This document shows, piece after piece, positions 1-10,630 of a stretch of 64,000 bases of DNA. This stretch comes from Oasisia sp. SBJ-2009. Taxonomy: Eukaryota > Annelida > Polychaeta > Sabellida > Siboglinidae. The stretch is taken from the NCBI GenBank assembly GCA_964017155.1, contig OZ024860.1:44758661-44822660 (forward strand), given 5' to 3'. Within the stretch, counting starts at the first letter, position 1, and each line of letters starts with the position of its first letter. Under the pieces are notes generated by a model. The model saw only the letters and a list, made by a program, of their open reading frames with translations. It ran no database searches and was not told the origin of the DNA. The position numbers and the translations under genes were made by a program.

Positions 1-325
1 CTTTTTACTGATATAGAAATATGTTAGGCCTATTCATTTCCAAGTACTTCTAAGCGGCGGAGTTTTAAGTATTACGGAGGAAGCACGGTCGAATATTTTT
101 TTATAATTATTATCCATGACCATGGACCCGCGTTTTATCGGCATTGAGGGGGGTCGTATTTCTCGCATTGCAGAACTGGTAAATTCAGACACGTCAGAGC
201 ATACGTAATCAAACGCAAGCAACGTTCAGATTCTCAGGGACCAGTCCATTGATCATGATAGGGGGCAAACATCTGATGCCGGTTGAAGCAATAACAAGCT
301 CAATTCCGTCCAAACTCTACGTTAC

Positions 326-714
326 CCTTATTTCAAACACAATGCAAACTTACTTAGAAACGACCAGTTTTATATTCAAAAACGTCGCGTTGTTATAAAT
401 GCCGATGACGTGCGTGGTTGGAAATAATCTGGCCACCCACTGTTTGGATTACGTCTACCTTTTTTAAACGCATGCGCGTTCTGTCTCTTATGGGCCAGTT
501 CATTTATCACGTTGCGGTGTAAAACATTCACACCGTGTTGAAAATAAAACCTCCCAAACGCTATGCTAGCGCTATTTCAACTACAATACAAAATTGTTGA
601 GAAACGATTCGTTTTCTATTCAAAAACGTCGCGTGGCTATAAATGCCGATGACGTGCGTAGCGGGAAATAATCGCCCACCCACTGTTTAGGCTACGTCCA
701 CCGTTTTTTAAACG
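326..714. repeat. Imperfect tandem duplication, period about 243 bp
   Basis: Two direct copies, about 326-470 and 569-714. Both contain TTCAAAAACGTCGCGT, then a TATAAATGCCGATGACGTG block, GGAAATAATC, CCACCCACTGTTT and TTTTTTAAACG. Each copy carries a TATAAA-like box next to a TGACG (CRE-like) motif, so it resembles a duplicated promoter segment. I see no gene that clearly starts here. The copies differ at many positions, so the duplication is not recent. Confidence 0.8.
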
Positions 715-720
715 ATTGTT

Positions 721-850
721 CTCATTGGTCCGTAGAACAGTCTTTTGTTCTAGAACGTTCTTCTAGCATTTGGCGGGAATTGTTCTGATTGGCTGGAGAA
801 CAGACTTCAGTTTTAGCCAATGAAACCTTTCGACTGAGTAACGTTTTACG
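721..850 (+). promoter_or_regulatory. Heat-shock-element-like and CCAAT-rich segment
   Basis: Positions 748-760 read TTCtaGAAcgTTC, three alternating pentamer cores with correct 2-nt spacing, which is a textbook heat-shock element. ATTGG (inverted CCAAT) occurs at 724 and near 789, and CCAAT near 817. Such clusters are typical of stress-inducible promoters in animals. No heat-shock protein gene follows within the window on either strand, so function is inference only. Confidence 0.4.
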
Positions 851-999
851 TTGGTTTGACCGTTGAGGAAACCAGTTGAGCGCAGTATACCGAGCAAGAG
901 ACACTTTCAGAAACAGCTCAGTATAGCTCAACTTGAGAAGCAACACGAAAAGGCTGCGAAAAAGCAAGACGGACGTCTTTACCGTCGGACTTTTTCGCT

Positions 1000-1500
1000 A
1001 CATCGCGTCGTTTGTCGATAACGGGCCAACTGCGCCATCAAGTTGATCAACCATCGTCTCGACTACCGCACCGGGCCTCTCTCGGCATTCGACTACCGGG
1101 CAAATCACGCTCACAGCATCGCTCACAGCCAACCGGGCCTCAAAGCGCTACAATCTCATCGCGTCGAATTCGCTACTGTCTACCAGTAACACATCGGCAA
1201 CACGACCTCAACCGGCAACGCCTCGCCGTCATGACTACCACCGGCAAAGCGCCGGCACTGCTATCGGCAACGCCACGACCGCTACCGGCAACGCCACGAC
1301 CTCTGCCGGTAACACATCGCCGCCACCGCTACTGGCAACCCCACGACCGCTACCGGAAACACGTCGCCACCATCGCTTCCGGCAACGCCACGGCAACACA
1401 TCTTCAGTCGCAGAAGTCTAGTATAGCTTCCGCCCCGTACGTCCTGTCCGTGTCTAGTCTCTTTCTCTGTGGGCCACTACGACGTATTAGTGTCAACGCC
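1000..1500. other. GC-rich segment with degenerate ACCGGCAACGCC-type repeats
   Basis: This stretch is much richer in GC than its surroundings and contains repeated variants of ctACCGGCAACGCCacgac between about 1180 and 1400. An open frame crosses it at 1012-1533, but its composition (His/Arg/Pro/Ser) simply reflects the repeat and there is no recognisable domain. I do not call a gene. It could be the 5' leader of a transcript driven from the promoter-like segment to its left. Confidence 0.5.
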
Positions 1501-1509
1501 CGATTATAT

Positions 1510-2390
1510 GTTCAGCGTTGTTTAGTTTTGTGACGAGGTGTTTGCTGCGGGGGACCGTTGCAATCGCCGGATGAGAAACAGGCCCAATGACTGAGCGTCC
1601 TGAAAAAGTTCGCACTGTTGATTGGATTCGCCTGTTGTCTATCCAGACCTGGTGCTTGTGGTGATTTGTGGACGGGACAAATATTGCTTGTCTGTTCGAC
1701 TAACGTGTCTGTTATGTATATGTACTGTGTTTTGTTCGATTTGCGGAGGAAGGTGAAAGTCACCAAATCGTCCGAGGAGAGAAAGCTCCGAAGAGAGAAA
1801 GCGTCATTCGCAACCGAACTCTCGTTATTACGGACGAATAAAAATAAAGCATGGAACGATGACCTAGCTGCACCAATAATACAAACAGCGAACATTGGCA
1901 TGATTACGAATATTACCATGCTTCGTTCCATCAATAAAACGGTGACAAATGAAAACATAACGCCTATGCTGTATTTATAGTTAAGTTTCTCTCGGTGAGC
2001 TCAGGCGCGAGTTCCACACATGGCTTTGTACGTCGATTATCCTCAGACAACATTTCTTAAGTTCAAACAAATCCACCGTCACAACACTTGCACTGTGAAT
2101 GACATTCTCCAATAGCGACTCGTTTCATCTCCGACCATAGTACCCGAAGCCATTGGTTTGTGACGTCAGTTTTACGTCTATTAACCACGTGATATCTTCA
2201 TTAATCAAGACATCACGTGATTAGTATACGAACGCCACGTAATTGTGTAGTAAAGCCTACCGTATGGCCTATTTGGGAGTCTCCCTGACCATTTATTTTT
2301 CAAGTTATATGTGTATGTTGATTGTGATATAGCAGAAATATAGGTCTACACTGATTTGATCAAAATAAATGAGGTTGAGTCTTTCAATCT
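1510..2390. other. No gene seen; one inverted repeat at 2185-2223
   Basis: I see no supported coding region. Two small overlapping open frames on opposite strands (1512-1980) lack domains. Around 2185-2223 CACGTGATATCTT is followed after a short spacer by AAGACATCACGTG, an imperfect palindrome carrying two CACGTG E-boxes. Confidence 0.5.
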
Positions 2391-2391
2391 A

Positions 2392-4160
2392 TCATGACAT
2401 CGGTAGATGGGGGAATCTGTTGAATGTTGTTTGCAGCCACGTCATATTCTGTCTCGTGCGTGTCGCATTCTTCACGGCGAAGTACACGTCGTCCGACCAG
2501 ACGCCATTCAAATTACCCAGCATGCCCTGCGACGCGCTAGCTTTGTCGAGTGGCACTTCAATTCCGCAGACGAGTTCTCCGGCGACATATCCCACGAGCA
2601 TCTCGAGTCTGCCGTCGTCGAACAGCAATCGCACGTAGTTGTCCTTCCTCCACTCCACGACGGCTCCGGTGAGTTCGTGTGTGGTTATCCCGTCGCCGTC
2701 ACGCTTCACTCGTTACCCCGCGCTCTTTACGAGCACCGACACCGCCAGTTGGTCGTCGTCCGAGATTTGAACCGCGAAGGTGAAGTCTTTCGTTCGGAGC
2801 GACACCTCGACGAGACGGCGACACCTATAGGCGTGTATGCACGGCAGGAACAGCATCTGAACCGACAGGTCAGCCACACGGTACATATCTTAGGCTGCGG
2901 GCTGGATCATCTCGAAGGAGAGGCCATCTGATGTCGTCAGGTGTCTGCCCGTGACGACGGCGGCGTAGCGCAGCATAGACACTCCGAGGACGGCCATATT
3001 GCAGTCGACGCCGTGCCAGTCCTCCGTGCAGCCGTCGCACGCGTAGTCGTACGGCACGAGCGACGTACACGTCACGTACTGGTTCAGTGGCACGTGCATC
3101 CAATGCGCCCGACACAGACACGTGCCGTTCGTCGGTTGGCACTCGCCGAGCGCGTCGCACGCGCCGTGCGTGCCGAACATACACACGTTGTCGCACGTCA
3201 GTCCCCAGTAGCTGAGCGGGCAGCTGCACGATTGCGAGGCGGCGTCGTAGAAGCCGAACGTGCAGCAGATCGGATCGCTGCAGTTCTGCGGCGGGCGCCA
3301 GTTGAGCAGCTTGTAGCAGAGCGCATCGAACAGCGCAATGGCCGTGTCTACGGCCGATGGATTTCCGGCGAGGACCACGTCGTCGATACATTGCTGCAGG
3401 TAGATATTGAAGGTGGCAATGCCGAGACCGCCACATCCCTGGAGCCGCTCATCCGTCTGTAGCAAAGCCTGGCATGTCTTGGCGGCGTCTTCCCGCGTGG
3501 ATACAGCGAACACGGACGTCGTGATTTCAGCCGACGGCGTCAGTTCCAGGTCAGTCGCCACCCTACTGGGGGGACACTCGCGCCAAGTCGCCTCCATGTG
3601 CTGAGACTACATCAACTCGGACGCCACAGTGCCCTTGCCGTCGTTGAAGTCCCAGTAGAGGGCGAGGTTGGGCGTGCCGGTCGTCACGGCGACACGGTAG
3701 TTCTGCGACTCAACCGTCGGGTTGTGCGGTCGCGTCCACACGCGCACCTCGTCCAGGTTACCGTTGAACGAGATCCCCGTCGACTTCAGACGCTGCGCAT
3801 CTCGCGCCATCTGTCCGAGGATGAGAGTACCACCCGCGGTGAACGCGTCGGACAGAAGACGCACGACGTGTACGTGTGTGTTGGTGTACGACATGACGAC
3901 GTACACGTGCAGGACGGACATCTAGCCGTCCCATTGGATGTTGAGTTGTGAAACACCGTGATATCCAGTCCGCTCTTTCGGTTCACGACCAAGAACGCGG
4001 CTGCACTATGGTAAGACAGCAAGGCGCCGCCGTAGAAATCGGATTCACCTGGATCTCGTGCGTGAAGCTACCGGAACGCAGAGCTGTTGATGTTCATGCC
4101 GTTGTCACGGAAGAGCAGACAGACGCCGACTTTATCGCTCCGTTGCACCGCCGGTGAACC
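2392..4160 (-). pseudogene. Decayed extracellular LamG-EGF-vWD-like protein gene
   Basis: Read on the minus strand, three open segments in one frame (3921-3607, 3597-2890, 2709-2392) form one multidomain protein. First comes a LamG/concanavalin-like stretch (GGTLILGQ, FNGNLDEVRVWTR, LALYWDFNDGKG). Then a cysteine-rich region with EGF-like CSCPLSYWGLTCDN and GTCLCRAHW. Last is a vWD-like end (GMLGNLNGVWSDD). The frame is broken by in-frame stops near 3922 (TAG), 3604 (TAG), 2887 (TAA) and 2707 (TAA). An upstream frameshift near 3940 disconnects the segment starting around 4022 (YHSAAAFLVVNRKSG). No introns are needed across about 1.6 kb. GC content is high, as in the real exons here. The number of lesions argues for a dead gene or processed copy rather than sequencing error. 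The parent is not identifiable from the window. Confidence 0.6.
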
Positions 4161-4164
4161 GGTC

Positions 4165-6775
4165 GTACACTTAGATGGCTTCCGCTGAGCGAGCTGCGTA
4201 AATCACGTGACTGTAGTGCGACATAATCCGTGACAGTGATTTAAACAAACGTAATATGTTATTGTATTGAACGACATTTTAAGCAACTCTTCACAATAAT
4301 AATCACAGGAGAGTTACCGAACAGGCCGTGGCATTTATACCAAAAACGCTTTGTCGTTTCGCTGCACATTGATGATTTTACATTGATTCCGCATGGGCCG
4401 AAACGTCAATCGGAAAGTTTACAACAACCGGAAAAATGTAAGCGCTACAACGCAATTACTTGTACGGGAGCGCCAGCGACCGATATACATGTCGCTTCGA
4501 TCGGCGCAGCAACTATTGTTTCGGCCGTATCTTTTCACACCTCGAAGTGCTGACCCAAGCCTAGGAATAATATTATGATCGGGCAATCGGAACGCTGATA
4601 TAAATCATATAATCATGTGTATTATTATATACGAATACACAGCGCGGTGTGTACATTTTGCATATACTTTCTATACTCTACAACTTGATGCATATAATAT
4701 GGTAGTCCACTTCTTATTTAATTATACGCCCCCCTCGTCATGACATCGGCAACCCGAATTATAGGGCCTACGGTCACATTTTCATTGTAATAGCATTTTC
4801 TAATACAAACTACCTTTCACCAGCGGTCACCCGGCTAACGCGGCCAATGGTCAGGGTTGAATTAAGAATCTTCCCCTCTGCAGCCAATCGGTAGTCGATT
4901 CCAGAGAATCTCTGCAGCGTCGACCTTCATCCATCCTGAGGTGCCGCGATAGTTCTCAGTGTGCGAGTCGCGCCATCTGTTGAACTTGGGGCGGTTTCCT
5001 AGGCACTGGCTCGTCGCATCCAAAACAGTGATGCCATCTGACGGCAACTGGTTATTCAATATGCCAGACGTCAATCTTGATGAATTTACCACCAAGTTGG
5101 GTCGTTAGTTTTACATTACTTCGATAGATCGACCTAATTATATTTACACGATTGACATCGGGTAATTATCTTTCATTTTGCACTACTAAAATTTTGTACG
5201 AAAACATTGGCCAGCTTTACATAAAAATAGAAGGTGAAGGTCTCTCCTGGCACGATCGGTAAGAGAAGCCAAAACCAAAGGCACTTTATTGGAAGTGTTT
5301 CTCAACCGTCCATAAGGTAATTTACTTATACAGTCGCTTATGCAACATACTCAGGATCTGACATACTGTTCATAGCAATGGCTGCCTATCGCACACATTT
5401 TTCTTTAAAGTTTATGTGAGGATATGGCATAATTAATATATAAATTAGTGACCTTGGTAGCGATAATACGTCAAGTAGCGGCGATTATTGGTAACAATAT
5501 TGGCTGAAGCCTGAATTATTGAAGTGGGTAGTATCTTTGCATCTTCTATTGTTTACCTAACATCATTTTAGTCACTTGTACAGAATTCGCACCCACCTCA
5601 ATTTTGCTGTTATGTGTTATGTCTGTATTTCCCTGCATATAAATACCTCACGGTAATCTTACACTTCCCAAATCATTCAGCATTCCCAGGTATATTTATG
5701 TTTAAAATACGAAATGTTGCGATATACCGGCAGCATTAAGGTGGGTCTGAATTCTACACAAGTGCCCAATTTGTTTCTAGTTGTCCTCTAAACTTATGTT
5801 TGCTTTAGCTACTATGTAATTAGTAGTAATTAATTACCTGATATTAACTTGTAGCCTGGGCCTACCAATATGATATAATCGTGTAAGTTAAGCTTAGATT
5901 TTATATATATGGAAGCGGATATGGTGACAATTTGCACATGCGTCTTGAGTGATGCCATACTTTGCGGAACACAGTGCATTTAGCTCTAATTTTGACCCCG
6001 CCATGAGGTGGGAGCACTGTAGGATTCCCATATTTATTATTAGTTTATTTTTTATAACCAGCGTTTCTAAGCGTCATATCTCAGGCACAAGTCCGTTCAT
6101 AGACACGCACAAACATTGTAAAAGGTAAATGGAAAAACAAATCTTAACAAAATGAGTCGCATGTCAGTAATTAAAAGATTGAGTTATTGGCACCATTGGA
6201 AAGAGCACAGTCTCAGCTTTCACATGATGTTACATAAATAAATATACATTAAATAAATACAATATGGTGCATACAATCATCTTCGTGAACTACAGCAGGA
6301 TGAGGAGAAGCTCTTCTTCTACGACAGCTTCTACTTGAATTGTTGGTAGTAATTCTGTGATGGCATGTTTCAATCGTCTATGACAGATACGGAATACTAT
6401 TACCTTCCCGCTAACAGCATTTCACCATTTTGTAAAGTTGAGAAAATACATCTGTAATGACGTCACTCCTTGGAATTTCTTGTCCGATTCGTGTGCGGAT
6501 ACGTTTTGAATTGCTACATGGACCGATTCAGTTTGCCACATCTGCCCCACAAACTGCTTCTGCACATATGAAACCACTCCTCTGTGTTCAGATTGTAGCC
6601 ATTTGTTGCCGCATGATGCATCCGTACAATCCTAGCTTCATGGATCCATATCATTATAAAAATGCTGAACTATATGCATGCACTCTCATTCCTTGGCCAT
6701 GTAAGTAACTACAGTGTACCACGCAGTCCACGCTTGTGTGTTCTCAGATTATTTGTATTTTCTTCCTCAATTGTA
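4165..6775. other. Intergenic; one exon-like frame at 4862-5095 (minus)
   Basis: Mostly AT-rich with no recognisable repeats. A minus-strand open stretch at 4862-5095 is relatively GC-rich and reads like coding sequence (contains CLGNRPKFNRWRDSHTENYR and TSGWMKVDAAEIL). It might be a leftover exon of the same extracellular gene as the pseudogene to its left, but no family is certain and no clear splice pair was found. The region just left of 6776 should hold the UQCRQ promoter and 5' leader. A good donor (CCAT|gtaagt near 6700) lies upstream of the acceptor at 6775. Confidence 0.4.
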
Positions 6776-6781
6776 GGCACA

Positions 6782-7498
6782 ATGGCACGTCATTTCGGGT
6801 CCCTCGGTTGCAAAGTGCGTGGTATTATTTCATACACGCTGTCTCCCTATGAGCTGAAGGCTTATGCTGGAGCATTCTCGAAGGGGGTCCCAAACATGAT
6901 GTTCCGGATTCAGAGTCAGATATTCCGAGTTGTTCCATGTAAGTACAGGTCATGTGGCATTTGCAAAAAAATAAGATGAAACTAAGTTATTAAGAGGTTG
7001 TGTTGTTACATTAGATATTAATTTGTATAGCTTATGTGTAGAAATACAATTATGCGTGCATTGAAGGTTTAAGCAGGTTTTATAGTTAACTGTGTAATTG
7101 GTGATCAGATTTTATAGTATAAAATGGAACATTTGGTTTGTGGCCAAATTATTTGTTAATATATATATAAATATGTATGTTAAATGTACATTGCATAATT
7201 GAATGGTGTTAGCCACAGCAAGTTAACATTTTGTCTAGTTAAAATATTATAAGAATATTATAAGCCAGGTACTGTGTGCATTGGATAGCATTAGGAAGCA
7301 GTCCTAATAATTATTTTGCACACTAGATTAATTGAAAATGTATTAACAAATTTCATCACACCAGCCCATGACAGTGTATAACAGTTGCTTTGTCATTTTT
7401 CAGCAATGCTTTTGGGCTACCTCATTTACGACTGGGGGGAGACGTACCACGAACAGACTCTCCGCAAGAACCCTAAGGACTTCGAGAACGACCAGTAA
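6782..7498 (+). CDS. UQCRQ: Cytochrome b-c1 complex subunit 8 (ubiquinone-binding protein QP-C)
   Basis: This is a small subunit of respiratory complex III (ubiquinol-cytochrome c reductase) in the mitochondrial inner membrane. Two coding exons, 6782-6938 and 7404-7498, join in phase to give 83 residues; the human protein has 82. The product starts MARHFGSLG and includes ISYTLSPYELKAYAG, the FR-x9-VP segment before the single transmembrane helix (MLLGYLIYDW) and the acidic NPKDFENDQ tail, all typical of the family. The donor is CCAT|gtaagt and the acceptor ttttcag|CAATG. An acceptor (tgtag|GCACAATGG) sits 6 nt before the start codon, so at least one non-coding upstream exon is likely. The 3' neighbour COMMD8 converges on it from the opposite strand. 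Confidence 0.95.
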
Positions 7499-7742
7499 AC
7501 AGGGAGGAGTTAAGGCACTCGTTATGCAACTGTAAATACTTTCTCTCAGGTGGTTCAAAATATCCTAGACGAAGACCAAACAAGATCAACAACATCTCTT
7601 GGACTGACTTTGTGGCTAAGGCTGGGCACTCGGATGTCGAAGTTGACTGCAACTGTGAAGTATATTGTGTGGATAGACATCATTTGGGATTAAAAAGACA
7701 CGCTTTAAATGCAGCTTTATGGGGCCAACCTTGGGCTGTAGC

Positions 7743-7748
7743 AATAAA
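7743..7748 (+). terminator. Poly(A) signal AATAAA of UQCRQ
   Basis: A canonical AATAAA lies 245 bases after the UQCRQ stop codon on the same strand, a normal 3'-UTR length for such a short gene. It is the only canonical signal I see close downstream. Confidence 0.6.
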
Positions 7749-7799
7749 TTGTGATTATGATACACTGTGCAGTGGTTGGTCATACTTTTAACTTGTTTT

Positions 7800-9800
7800 G
7801 GAATGCAAACTGTGTTGAATGTGACAAAAAGCTACGCAAGCTTACATGAAGACACATAGGCTGAAACAGATTCCTAAGAATATGTAAGTAAAGTGAATTT
7901 AATAGTCATACCCATTGCTACAGAGATTGCATATTTGTAAAAAAAATCAAAATTGATCAATGTCCCTTGAGATGTATAATCAGTATTAAACAAAACAAAA
8001 AACTCTAGAATTGCATAATTAAAAAAAAAATCTATAATCAACTTGATTTTGGTGGCAATAATCAATTATAGTAACAAAACTACACTGACTTTTGTATATT
8101 AACTATTTTGCATATAAACACCTTGTGATGGATTTAATTTTGGCATCGGTTGTGATAATTAATTTGTTGTACATGATAAACTAATGTCAATGTAATTAAC
8201 AGTCCTGATTGGCTTTTGGAGAAGTTACACTGTCGTGTCCTTCATGACCATTTGTAAAATGCATCTAGATGCATTCACTTTCATTGGCCTATGACCTCGA
8301 AATATTTCCCCCCTGTGTGGGATCTTTTACTTCCCCCATAGAAACTAGATAGGTCTACAAGTTGGCAATGCATTTGAAAAAGGTACTTGTGTACTTAATG
8401 CTGTAGAGCTACGAAGAAGAAGAAAAACCAAGATAATCGTTGACAACATTTGACCAGAGGTCCTTCCAGATATGTTGCCATATGTGTGCATGCGCGTGTG
8501 TAAATGTTTTGAGATAACTTCTGCAGTCAATTAGCTATTGGACAGGAAATCCTTGTGCAACAGAAGCAAATATTTCTTCAAAATAATATACGTACAATAT
8601 TACTGTAGACATTTATTCAACAATACTATCACAGTAACTACAGTGTATTCTTGTTATAATAATGTACATGTAGATATAGTTATATACACACCTATATACA
8701 CAACTGTGTAAAAATATGACACATTGAAATTCATGATTTATGTGTCGATTGGTCAAGCCTTTAAAACAAGACTTGAAAAATGAAGGATGTTGATTTGTGT
8801 TGAAAAGCTACATGTGAAACATCTACTGTCAAGAGGATTCTATTGTTGTCGCTCTGGATACATGATCATTGTGGTAGAAATAGTTACTTGTACATGTGTG
8901 TAGCATTGTGCTGGACCATTGAACATACTTTTACTTCACCCCTTGTACACCTGTACACATGAACACCATCATTTTTGAAAACTATGCAGCCATTCTGCTG
9001 TTACTACACACATACACCATATTCATATGCACTCTCCAGTGGCAACTTTTCACATAGCTGACTGAACTAAAGTAATAGTATGAATCATTTATACATTTTA
9101 CAAGTATGAATTGATGACTTTACATTTGTAAATACTGGCAGTTACTAGATAGAACTATAATATAATAATAATATTCAGTGAATCTAAAATAACAACTATT
9201 TCTGAAAAAGTTATGCAGCATTCGTACGGACACGATTGTCATGTAATGGGGTAACCTATATGCAGAGATCAGAAACGACGGCATCCTCCTGTCGTCCTGT
9301 CGGCATCACTTGTGAAAGGTGTTTCAGTAAAGACATCAACTCTTCAACTGCGTGACTACCTGAAACAAGCATTATTAAGGTCAAGTGATTTGTGTTCAAA
9401 TTATGTACGCGTGTTTGCTATAATTTTGTAGAATGTCATGTGAGATGAACTTTCCATATTAATTATTCAAACTTTCTAGCACCACTGGAAGATAAAGGTT
9501 AAATGAGCAGGTAAAAATAAGTAATAAAAAATCCTCTAATTTGGAAAATCTGTTTATTGGTGAAAGGTTGTATGCAAATGTGTTAAAAAAATTACTTATG
9601 GTCCAACATACCCTGTACAAAGAAAACCATAAAACGCTTCAGTTATTTTTGCGGAAATTTCATTACATCCCAGCAGTTACAGGTCTACCAGTTGTTGTGA
9701 TGTTGGAGTATGATAACTTTGAATATTGTACAGACTAATAAATCACACAAAGAGGAGCTGCGGGAGAAGGTTGGTCACCCCCCCCCCCCGTTGGTGTCAA
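7800..9800. other. Intergenic AT-rich DNA with a short SINE-tail relic at 8310-8345
   Basis: I see no coding region. At about 8310-8345 the string GTGTGGGATCTTTTACTTCCCC matches the tail of the tRNA-headed SINE at 28795-29000, in the same orientation as the tail there, so it is a truncated relic of that family. The rest is simple AT-rich sequence. Confidence 0.5.
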
Positions 9801-9807
9801 GAAAACT

Positions 9808-10065
9808 GCTTCTAGAAGAAGCTGAGGTGGCCTGGACATGTGGCATGAACAGAAGAAGACTGGTGGACAATGAAAGCAGATAGGCAGACTTTTTGGAAGG
9901 AAACAAATACATACGCACATACACTATCTCAATATTATGACTTTACTATATTAATGAAGATCCACACTGGAACTTTAGAAGGGAAAGGAGACAAGGACGA
10001 CCTAGATTGAAATTGGAGAAATGTATTAAAGTGATGGTGTCTGACCATCCACCTGGCATTAGCCA
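9808..10065 (+). mobile_element. Degenerate 3' end of an RTE-like reverse-transcriptase gene
   Basis: Translated fragments resemble the C-terminal part of the LINE protein at 40.8-42.5 kb. KLRWPGHVA (about 9818) corresponds to NLRWTGHLM there, and RRERRQGRPRLKLEKCIK (about 9978) corresponds to [17 protein letters not shown]. The two pieces are separated by stops and frameshifts, so this is a dead 5'-truncated copy. The family link is inferred from these motifs only. Confidence 0.5.
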
Positions 10066-10224
10066 GCAGAGAAATTTGTAACACAACATTTGCTATTTAG
10101 AATGTGGGAATGTTGTATATCAAAGGGACTGTGGTTAATGTGGCTAATCTTAGCATTGCTGCTTGCTCTGAAACTGGACGGTTTGCTCACCATTTGTGTT
10201 GTTTAGTGGAAACTTTCAAATTGC

Positions 10225-10261
10225 AAAAATTGTTACATTGTTAGACAATGTAACAATTTTT
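10225..10261. repeat. Perfect 17-bp inverted repeat with a 3-nt loop
   Basis: AAAAATTGTTACATTGT, then TAG, then the exact reverse complement. It is AT-rich and lies about 370 bases beyond the COMMD8 stop codon, in its probable 3' flank. It may be a hairpin in the 3' UTR or the core of a small foldback element. Confidence 0.8.
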
Positions 10262-10630
10262 TTAAGTAACAAAACACACTTCGGAAGGCTGCACACTGTC
10301 AACATTATGTTGTCATAAGAAAGTAATGTTTCCTTTTTAACAAATGTAATTTAATTTTTAACAAAATTTTAAGATAAATAATAATACTGATGCTGACTTC
10401 TTATGTGCCACCATCCTCGAAGGTCAAGCACAGTGGTATGGCTAAATCGAGGGATTAAGCAATATCGTAATCATATAACATTGCACGAGTCATCGACAGA
10501 TGGATGAAGGTGCTAGGAATCTAAGGAGGATAGGCAGCTTTTTAGAGATACATTTTTAGACGCCGGAACGAAGTTATATATATCCTTCTAATTTAACACT
10601 GCAGGAAATATAATATGTTGCACCAATCTA

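Noticed and set aside
1012..1533. A 173-codon plus-strand frame after the promoter-like block
   Set aside because: Composition follows the local repeat and no domain or splice evidence supports it.
2407..3951. Plus-strand frames of 117-174 codons
   Set aside because: Antisense shadows of the GC-rich LamG/EGF pseudogene; Arg/His-rich composition without domains.
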